DNA from: an uncultured bacterium
Lineage (GTDB): Bacteria; Bacillota_I; Bacilli_A; RFN20; CAG-826
Assembly (NCBI GenBank): GCA_949284685.1
Contig: CASDWE010000002.1
Span: 1-64,000 of the forward strand
Direction of reading: 5' to 3'
DNA: 64,000 nt
The notes under the pieces are model-generated. The model did not search any database and had not been told where the DNA came from. It was given only the letters and a program-made list of their open reading frames with translations. The position numbers were made by a program, and so were the translations under genes. Of this stretch, positions 58,728-64,000 are shown one piece after another (positions within the stretch are counted from its first letter, which is position 1; each line of letters starts with the position of its first letter).

Positions 58728-58733
58728 TATACT
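58728..58733 (+). promoter_or_regulatory. Extended -10 of a leaderless GTG-start gene
   Basis: TGTTATACT (hexamer 58728-58733) ends exactly 6 nt before GTG 58740. Confidence 0.5.
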
Positions 58734-58739
58734 CATTTT

Positions 58740-59477
58740 GTGAATAAGTTATCAAAATTATTAAAAAATAGACGAAACTTGGTTTTTATAGATTTAGAAG
58801 GTACTCAAACAAGCCATGAAATGATTGCTATTGGTGCTTTAAAAGTTAATTTAAATCAAAATAATACGATTAAAAAATTTCATAAACCGTTTTTACGATA
58901 TGTCAAATGTCAAGGAAATGTTGGCCATATTGTTGAAGAACTAACTGGTTTAAATGATGATTTCATTAAGATAAATGGGGTGGATTTTGAATCTGCAATG
59001 CAAGATTTTAAAAATTATCTTAGTGATTGTATCAATAATTGCATTTTTATAAGTTTTGGAAATCACGATTTAAGAATTATTTCTCAAACTCTTCACGTAA
59101 ATGATGACAAATGCAAACAAATTTGTGAATTAATATTTGATAACCATATCGATTTTTTAAAATTAATTCAAGAATTTGTAAAAGACAATGAAGGCATGCC
59201 CTATTCTTTAATAAATTATTGTAAAATATTTTCAGTTGATATTAAAAAACCTTTACATAGTCCAGATAATGATGCAATAAATCTAGCAAAACTATATGAT
59301 GCTTTTTTAAAAAAGAGACAAATAATTATTGAAGAATACAAAAAAGCCATTACAAAAGGTCACATCATTGCTGAGCCAATAATAAAAATAATTGGAAAAT
59401 TAAATTCTAACGAAGATGTAACAAGCCAAGAATATGAGCAATACATACGAGGGTATATAAATGATAAATTATCCTAA
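58740..59477 (+). CDS. DEDD-family 3'-5' exonuclease (RNase T/DnaQ-like)
   Basis: 245 residues from GTG 58740. 'LVFIDLEGTQTSHEMIAIGALKV' has the first Asp-x-Glu of the exonuclease fold (D18, E20), 'FISFGNHDLRII' the second Asp motif, and 'LHSPDNDAINLAKLYDAFL' the final H-x4-D. The fold is that of DnaQ/RNase T; DNA or RNA as substrate cannot be told. I chose GTG 58740 over an ATG 13 codons upstream because a -10 box lies between. Its end overlaps recU by 17 nt, which favours a DNA repair link. Confidence 0.8.
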   Translation: MNKLSKLLKNRRNLVFIDLEGTQTSHEMIAIGALKVNLNQNNTIKKFHKPFLRYVKCQGNVGHIVEELTGLNDDFIKINGVDFESAMQDFKNYLSDCINNCIFISFGNHDLRIISQTLHVNDDKCKQICELIFDNHIDFLKLIQEFVKDNEGMPYSLINYCKIFSVDIKKPLHSPDNDAINLAKLYDAFLKKRQIIIEEYKKAITKGHIIAEPIIKIIGKLNSNEDVTSQEYEQYIRGYINDKLS

Positions 59478-60051
59478 TAAGAAAAAACCTTTGACTGAAA
59501 AACAATATAAAAAACAAATATCGCCAACAAAAAAAACAAATACTGCTAACCGAGGGATGGATTTAGAACATGATCTAAATATTTCAAATGAATATTATGT
59601 TAATAATTCCATTGCACTAATTTATAAAAGACCTACGCCTATCAATATTGTGAAAGTTGATTATAGTAAAGGGGCAAGAATTATTGATGCTTATTTTGAA
59701 AAACAATCAACTACAGATTATAATGGCGTTTATAAAGGACGATATCTAGACTTTGAGGCAAAATCAACACATAACTTATCTTCCTTTCCGCTACACAATA
59801 TATATAGTCACCAGATAAACCATTTAAAAAAAGTCAACGAATGTGGAGGCATCGCATTTTTTATCATTGAATTTGTAAATTTAAATGAAGTATTTTTTCT
59901 AGATAGTAAATTTGTTATTGATTTTTATCAAAACAGCAAACGCAAATCAATTCCTTACCAGACGTTTAAAGAAAAAGGCATATTAATTGAAAGAAAATTT
60001 AAACCTCGATTAGATTATTTAAAAGCTGTAGAACAGTTTTATGATTTATAA
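59461..60051 (+). CDS. recU: Holliday junction resolvase RecU
   Basis: 196 residues, full length. 'NRGMDLEHDLNISN', 'YKRPTPINIVKVDYS', 'STTDYNGVYKGRYLDFEAKST' (active-site Asp, Glu, Lys) and 'HQINHLKKV' are intact. It resolves recombination intermediates made with RecA. Translation start lies inside the exonuclease gene. Its 3' end overlaps the convergent nth by 13 nt. In Bacillus recU is also close to dnaD-nth. Confidence 0.95.
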   Translation: MINYPNKKKPLTEKQYKKQISPTKKTNTANRGMDLEHDLNISNEYYVNNSIALIYKRPTPINIVKVDYSKGARIIDAYFEKQSTTDYNGVYKGRYLDFEAKSTHNLSSFPLHNIYSHQINHLKKVNECGGIAFFIIEFVNLNEVFFLDSKFVIDFYQNSKRKSIPYQTFKEKGILIERKFKPRLDYLKAVEQFYDL

Positions 60052-60665
60052 TAGTTACAATATTTTTTTAATTTACAATTTTCACACTTTGGATTTATTG
60101 CTTTACAAAAATATCTGCCGAAAAAAATTAATTGATGATGCATTTTAATATGAAGTTTTTTTGGAAATATATTTTCTAATAATTTTTGGGTTTTTGCAGG
60201 GTTTTCATTAGAACTTACAAGATTTAAACGTTTTGCTACTCTTAAAACATGTGTATCGACAGCTAAAAATGGTAAACCATAATATTCTGCTAGGAATACA
60301 CTCGCACTTTTGTTACCAATACCACTTAATTTTATTAAGTCATCATAGGTTTTGGGTATTTTTCCGTCATAATTTTCAACTACAGTTTTTGATAAAGAGA
60401 GTATATTTTTTGCCTTGTTATTAGCAAGTCCAAGTGGTTTTAAAATTTTAACTAGTTCGCTAATATTAGCGTCACTTAATGAAAAAACATTTGGATAAAC
60501 TAAAAATAATTTTTTTGTGACATCATTTACTTTTTTATCTGTTGTTTGTGCACTTAATAAAATTGCAATTAGCAAAGAATAATCATCAAAATAATTTAAT
60601 TCACATTTAGCATTGGGAAATAGTTCATTAATAAAGTTAACAATATCATTTGTCTTTTTCGTCAT
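60039..60665 (-). CDS. nth: Endonuclease III
   Basis: Bifunctional DNA glycosylase/AP lyase for oxidised pyrimidines. 208 residues. Helix-hairpin-helix 'LSGIGNKSASVFLAEYYG' with catalytic Lys, 'LAVDTHVLRVAKRLNLV' with catalytic Asp, and the C-terminal cluster loop C-x6-C-x2-C-x5-C ('CKAINPKCENCKLKKYC'). It overlaps dnaD by 20 nt, the conserved dnaD-nth pair. Confidence 0.96.
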   Translation of the reverse strand: MTKKTNDIVNFINELFPNAKCELNYFDDYSLLIAILLSAQTTDKKVNDVTKKLFLVYPNVFSLSDANISELVKILKPLGLANNKAKNILSLSKTVVENYDGKIPKTYDDLIKLSGIGNKSASVFLAEYYGLPFLAVDTHVLRVAKRLNLVSSNENPAKTQKLLENIFPKKLHIKMHHQLIFFGRYFCKAINPKCENCKLKKYCNYYKS

Positions 60666-61305
60666 CGATATTTACCCATGGAGTTTGTGCTATCTTAATT
60701 GTCTCTTCAATATTTTTATGCCAATCTTCATCGATTACACTATGCCCTTCTTTTTCTAAATCATCGCGTTTAGACCAATTTAATAAAATTTTATCAACAC
60801 TGCGTAAAGATTTTTTATTTTTAGAAATTGCTTCTTTTAAAGCATCCAAAATTATTTCTTCTGAATATCCAAACGTTAGCCATTCTTTGATTCTAGAAAA
60901 TTCAATCGGGGAAAGATTTCTGCCCAAATAATCTTGAAATTTTTTATATATGTTGTTGATATCTTCTTCATATTTTTCTTTTTTTCTTAAAAGATTTTCG
61001 TTATTTAGAGAAATTTCAAATTCACGATACAAAAGTTTTTTTAATGGCTCTAGTGTAGTCACTACTTTTTTATTTTCTTCAATATAATCAATCATTTTTT
61101 TCTTTAAAAGATTGGCCAAAACTTTATCAATTTCTTTAACCGGCATGGTCATTTTTAAAGATAACAAATCTGCTGTAATCATAGGATTACCTTGTTCAAT
61201 AAAATGATCTATTATGAAAAGCGTTGCAAGTTCAACTTCAGTTAATTTGAGTTTTTTATAATTTTCAATAAGCAAATAACGAAAATCAAGAGCTTCTCCT
61301 ACCAT
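60646..61305 (-). CDS. dnaD: Primosomal protein DnaD
   Basis: 219 residues. An N-terminal winged-helix DnaD N domain (about 1-95, 'LKLTEVELATLFIIDHF') and a C-terminal DnaB_2/DnaD domain (about 125-195, 'LGRNLSPIEFSRIKEWLTFGYSEEIILDALKEAI', 'YxxxILxxW'-like 'DKILLNWSK'). It remodels DnaA-bound DNA and loads helicase with DnaB and DnaI. Start overlaps the end of cca; GGAG lies 9 nt upstream inside cca. Confidence 0.93.
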   Translation of the reverse strand: MVGEALDFRYLLIENYKKLKLTEVELATLFIIDHFIEQGNPMITADLLSLKMTMPVKEIDKVLANLLKKKMIDYIEENKKVVTTLEPLKKLLYREFEISLNNENLLRKKEKYEEDINNIYKKFQDYLGRNLSPIEFSRIKEWLTFGYSEEIILDALKEAISKNKKSLRSVDKILLNWSKRDDLEKEGHSVIDEDWHKNIEETIKIAQTPWVNIDDEKDK

Positions 61306-62014
61306 ATTCTAATACTCCTTTAAGAATTATATCTTTGTCCAAATTTATATGATATGTTTTTAATGCTTGACGTATTTTAACAGGCGAGACATTGCGTTTT
61401 AATATTTTATTTATTTCTTGCTTGATTTTTTCTTTATTTAAATTATCAAGCAAATAGGAATTTTTTAAAATTGCAAAATATAGGCTTTCTTCAATTTCAA
61501 AATCATAGACAAGAGAAAAACGAATTGCCCTTAATATTCGTAATGGATCTTCAACTAGCCTTTTATTGGGATTGCCAATCATTCTTATTAAATGATATTT
61601 TAAATCATCAATTCCACTTGAAAAATCAATAACTTTTTTATCTTTATCAATATACAGACCATTGATTGTGAAATCTCTTCTTAAAAAATCTTGATGAATA
61701 TCACTAACAAAAATTATTTCATCAGGATGCCGGTAATCTAAATATTTTTTCTCACTTCTTAAAGATGTATAATCAAAAACAACATTATTGAATTTAATTT
61801 TTACACATCCATATTTTTTAAAAGTTACATCAATATCTAAATTAAATTTTTCAATATCTTCAATTAAAGCATTACCGCAAATATCAATATCATCAACATC
61901 TAATCCTAATATATAGTTTCTAACAGCGCCGCCAACAATATATAATGAAAATCCATTAGACATAAATATTTCATTAAGTTTTAAATATATGTCGAATAAA
62001 TCATCAAATTTCAT
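61286..62014 (-). CDS. cca: Short class II CCA-adding/poly(A) polymerase-family nucleotidyltransferase
   Basis: 242 residues, versus about 400 for usual bacterial CCA enzymes. Head domain intact: 'GGAVRNYILGLDVDDIDICG' with DxD catalytic pair, 'RRDFTINGLYI', 'LVEDPLRILRAIRFSLVYDFEI' (neck motif D). The chain ends soon after the neck, so most body and tail that grip the tRNA elbow are missing. The stop is followed by dnaD in normal overlap, so no frameshift is apparent. All tRNA genes here encode CCA, so only repair is needed. TAAAAT exactly 6 nt before the ATG; no ribosome binding site. Confidence 0.88.
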   Translation of the reverse strand: MKFDDLFDIYLKLNEIFMSNGFSLYIVGGAVRNYILGLDVDDIDICGNALIEDIEKFNLDIDVTFKKYGCVKIKFNNVVFDYTSLRSEKKYLDYRHPDEIIFVSDIHQDFLRRDFTINGLYIDKDKKVIDFSSGIDDLKYHLIRMIGNPNKRLVEDPLRILRAIRFSLVYDFEIEESLYFAILKNSYLLDNLNKEKIKQEINKILKRNVSPVKIRQALKTYHINLDKDIILKGVLEYGRRSS

Positions 62015-62020
62015 AATCTT

Positions 62021-62026
62021 ATTTTA
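62021..62026 (-). promoter_or_regulatory. -10 hexamer of leaderless cca operon
   Basis: TAAAAT on the minus strand ends 6 nt before the cca ATG; no ribosome binding site. Confidence 0.5.
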
Positions 62027-62045
62027 TATAAAATAAAACGTTTTA

Positions 62046-62075
62046 CAAACAAAAAAGCAGGATTACCTGCTTTTT
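62046..62075 (-). terminator. Terminator of the HU gene
   Basis: Minus strand AAAAAGCAGG-TAAT-CCTGCTTTTT then TGTTTG. It starts 25 nt after the HU stop. Confidence 0.9.
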
Positions 62076-62100
62076 GTTAAAATCAAATTATGTTAAAAGA

Positions 62101-62370
62101 TTAAAGTTTTTCTTTTAAGCCCTTGCTGACTTTAAATCCGACGGTTTTAGCAGCTGGAATAACAATCTTTTGCTTTGTTTGTGGATTAGTACCGTTTCTT
62201 TCTTGACGTGTTTTAACAGCAAATGTACCAAAATCAGTTAATTTAACAACATCACCGGAAACCAATTTACTAGCAATTGTTGCTAAAGCACGATTGATAA
62301 CCAATTCAACGTCTTTTTTATTTAAATTAGTTTCGTTAGCAACTGCTTCAATTAATTCTAGTTTGTTCAT
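62101..62370 (-). CDS. hup: HU-family DNA-binding protein
   Basis: 89 residues. 'MNKLELIEAVANETNLNKKDVELVINRAL' dimerisation helices, 'VKLTDFGTFAVKTRQERNGTNPQTKQKIVIPAAKTVGFKVSKGLK' with the arm sequence GxNPxT. Nucleoid architecture protein. AGGAGGATG-type ribosome binding site (TAAGGAGG) 5 nt before the ATG; own terminator. Gene order der-hup-like is common in Firmicutes. Confidence 0.97.
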   Translation of the reverse strand: MNKLELIEAVANETNLNKKDVELVINRALATIASKLVSGDVVKLTDFGTFAVKTRQERNGTNPQTKQKIVIPAAKTVGFKVSKGLKEKL

Positions 62371-62456
62371 TCAAGCATCCTCCTTAATTTAATTTTGGAC
62401 TATTTTGCAAAATTTGTCAAAAAAAGTTTTTACTGGACTGAAATTTTTGAAATATT

Positions 62457-63764
62457 TTAAGTTCTTTTTCTTAATACTATGTTAATTGGAGTTGATGAAA
62501 AATCAAAGCTATCTCTAAGACGATTTAGTATGTATCTTTGATAAGAAAAATGCATAAATTTTGGATTGTTTACAAATAAAACAATTGTAGGTGGTGCAAC
62601 ATCAACTTGGTTCGCGAAGTAGATTTTTAATCTACCTCCATTAAAATTAGGCGATTCATTCATCATTTGAGCATCCTGAATGACCTCATTTAATACATTA
62701 GTAGGTATCCGTTTGTGGTATGCAATATAAGCATCATTAATAAGTGCAAAAATGGAGTCAATATTCTTTTTATTTTTAGCTGAAACATACACGATAGGTG
62801 CATAATCTAAAAAAACAAATTCATTTTTAATTTTTTTTGTAAAATCATTTTTATTTGTCGCTTTAGAATCGATAAGATCCCATTTATTAACCACTATTAT
62901 GATGGCCTTGTGTTGTTCAAAAGCATAACTAACTACATGTTTATCTTGTAGTTTTATCCCTTCATTTGCATCAATAACGAGAAGAACAATTTCACTTCTT
63001 TCAATAGCTCTTAACGCTCTAAGAGCAGCGTATTTATCAATCGATTCATATATTTGACCGCGTTTTTTCAAACCTGCAGTATCAATCGCAACAAAATCTT
63101 GTCCATCATGTTGGAAAAATGTATCAACACTATCACGAGTTGTGCCCTCAATATTTGAAACAATAACACGTTTTTCTCCTAACAAAGCATTCATTAAGGA
63201 AGATTTTCCAACATTTGGACGACCAATAATTGAAAATGTAATGGCGTCTTTGATTTTTTCTTTTGAATTTTCAGGTAAATACGAAACAATTTTATCTAAC
63301 AAATCGCCAACACCTATACCATGTGCACTTGAAAGACAAATTGGTTCACCAAATCCCAATCGATAAAATTCACTACTATTGTCTTTTAAATTAATATCAT
63401 CGATTTTATTAACAGCTAAAATAATTGGTTTTTTACATTTGTAGAGCATTTTTGCTACTAATTCATCATCCCTACTTAACCCAACATTTCCATCACAAAT
63501 AAAAACTATTACATCTGCTTCATCAATTGCTAGTTGAACTTGCTGACGTATTTCATCTTGAAAACTTCCTTGTTTAATTTCAATTCCGCCTGTATCGACT
63601 AATAAAAAATCGCGACCCAACCAGTTCGCATCACCATAGATGCGATCTCTTGTTACTCCAGCTTGATTGTCCACTATTGCGTGACGATAGCCGAGTATTC
63701 TATTAAAAATCGTAGATTTACCAACATTAGGAGAACCAACAATAGCGACGATTGATTTACTCAT
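62457..63764 (-). CDS. der: Ribosome-assembly GTPase Der (EngA)
   Basis: 435 residues with two tandem GTPase domains ('VGSPNVGKSTIFN' at about 9-21 and 'IGRPNVGKSSLMN' at about 182-194; 'DTGGI' and 'DTAGL' switch II; 'NKID' and 'NKWD' specificity loops) and a C-terminal KH-like domain. Needed for 50S assembly. It overlaps cmk by 8 nt. Confidence 0.97.
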   Translation of the reverse strand: MSKSIVAIVGSPNVGKSTIFNRILGYRHAIVDNQAGVTRDRIYGDANWLGRDFLLVDTGGIEIKQGSFQDEIRQQVQLAIDEADVIVFICDGNVGLSRDDELVAKMLYKCKKPIILAVNKIDDINLKDNSSEFYRLGFGEPICLSSAHGIGVGDLLDKIVSYLPENSKEKIKDAITFSIIGRPNVGKSSLMNALLGEKRVIVSNIEGTTRDSVDTFFQHDGQDFVAIDTAGLKKRGQIYESIDKYAALRALRAIERSEIVLLVIDANEGIKLQDKHVVSYAFEQHKAIIIVVNKWDLIDSKATNKNDFTKKIKNEFVFLDYAPIVYVSAKNKKNIDSIFALINDAYIAYHKRIPTNVLNEVIQDAQMMNESPNFNGGRLKIYFANQVDVAPPTIVLFVNNPKFMHFSYQRYILNRLRDSFDFSSTPINIVLRKRT

Positions 63765-64000
63765 TTGGTTTTACTCCAGTTTTCTTTTCTATAATTTGTA
63801 AAACTTTATCAACGCTTTCTTCTATTGTTAAATATGAAGTATCCAATAAAACGGAATCACCTGCAGCTTTTAAAGGAGCAAAATCACGATGAGAATCAAT
63901 ATAATCACGGCTTCTAACATCGTTTTCAATTTCTTCTAAAGTACATTGAATACCCTTTGAAATATTTTCATCATATCGTCGCACCGCTCTTGTTTCGACG
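63757..64000 (-). CDS. cmk: Cytidylate kinase, C-terminal part (cut by window edge)
   Basis: The last 80 or so residues of Cmk: '...VETRAVRRYDEN', 'GIQCTLEEIENDVRSRDYIDSHRDFAPLKAAGD', 'VLLDTSYLTIEESVDKVL'. The R-D-x-x-D-S-x-R and D-[ST]-[ST] segments are family hallmarks. The frame stays open to the window edge, so the GTG at 63984 is internal, not the start. Phosphorylates CMP and dCMP. cmk-der linkage is typical of Bacilli. Confidence 0.92.
   Translation of the reverse strand, partial: VETRAVRRYDENISKGIQCTLEEIENDVRSRDYIDSHRDFAPLKAAGDSVLLDTSYLTIEESVDKVLQIIEKKTGVKPNE

Noticed and set aside
1-64000. CRISPR arrays, insertion sequences, toxin-antitoxin pairs, prophage or defence islands
   Set aside because: No regularly spaced repeats, transposase motifs, phage structural proteins or known defence motifs were seen; every larger ORF has a housekeeping or membrane explanation.

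Overview
The window is AT-rich, densely coding, single-copy chromosomal sequence from a low-GC Gram-positive bacterium of the Bacilli/Mollicutes radiation. Evidence: RNase Y and RNase J, RpoE (delta), Spx, DnaD, RecU, GpsB, DUF951, RicA/RicF and a B-type RNase P RNA are all typical of Firmicutes. All tRNA genes encode their own CCA. UGA is used as a stop (rsmD, spx) and UGG as Trp, so the standard code applies, not the Mycoplasma code. The order trpS-spx-nadK-EIIB-like plus a Cof phosphatase resembles the Mycoplasma MG125-MG129 block as I remember it. A gut-type, genome-reduced, uncultured Bacilli lineage (RF39-like or Erysipelotrichia-like) is my best guess; I see no species marker.

Layout. 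1-15 kb: end of an ABC gene, PH-domain protein, a doubtful orphan ORF beside tRNA-Ser(CGA), YitT, a membrane thioredoxin-like protein, pgeF, coaD-rsmD-ricF, def, rnj-maf, the EIIB-nadK-spx / trpS-HAD block, phosphohexomutase and a RluA-type pseudouridine synthase, ending at tRNA-Ser(GGA). 15.1-15.7 kb is the only low-coding stretch: debris with a sigma region-4 fragment. 15.7-31 kb: unknown membrane and helical genes, a MacB-like ABC pair, hpf, metK behind a SAM-I-clan riboswitch, pduL, mgtE, gtrA, tRNA-Leu, two 4-TM proteins, pepF, gpmI. 31-36 kb: LemA-like protein, surface nuclease lipoprotein, HAD, S1 protein, pgi, and a six-gene tRNA cluster. 36-49 kb: nfuA, cysQ-nrnA-rpoE-argS, ispF-ychF, two giant fused ABC exporters, DUF951, fhs. 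49-64 kb: a long leftward block tcdA-miaA-ricA-miaB-ymdB-rny-(DUF3737)-recA-pncC-pgsA-rnpB-gpsB, then exonuclease-recU, nth-dnaD-cca, hup, der and the end of cmk.

How it works together. RNA turnover is over-represented: RNase J, RNase Y with a structured leader, two Ric-type partners lacking cysteine, YmdB, NrnA plus CysQ (both able to remove pAp), RNase P and a DEDD exonuclease. Translation (def, trpS, argS, tRNA modification, CCA enzyme, HPF) and glycolysis (pgi, gpmI, phosphohexomutase) fill most of the rest.

The least expected observations are regulatory. About fifteen genes have no Shine-Dalgarno sequence but carry a -10 hexamer 6-10 nt (usually exactly 6-7) before the start codon, as expected for leaderless mRNAs. 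metK has a compact S-box relative with a readable terminator/antiterminator switch. rny has a three-hairpin leader. The giant ABC operon begins inside the U-tract of a terminator-like hairpin that also buries its ribosome binding site. I found no CRISPR array, no complete insertion sequence and no clear new defence system.
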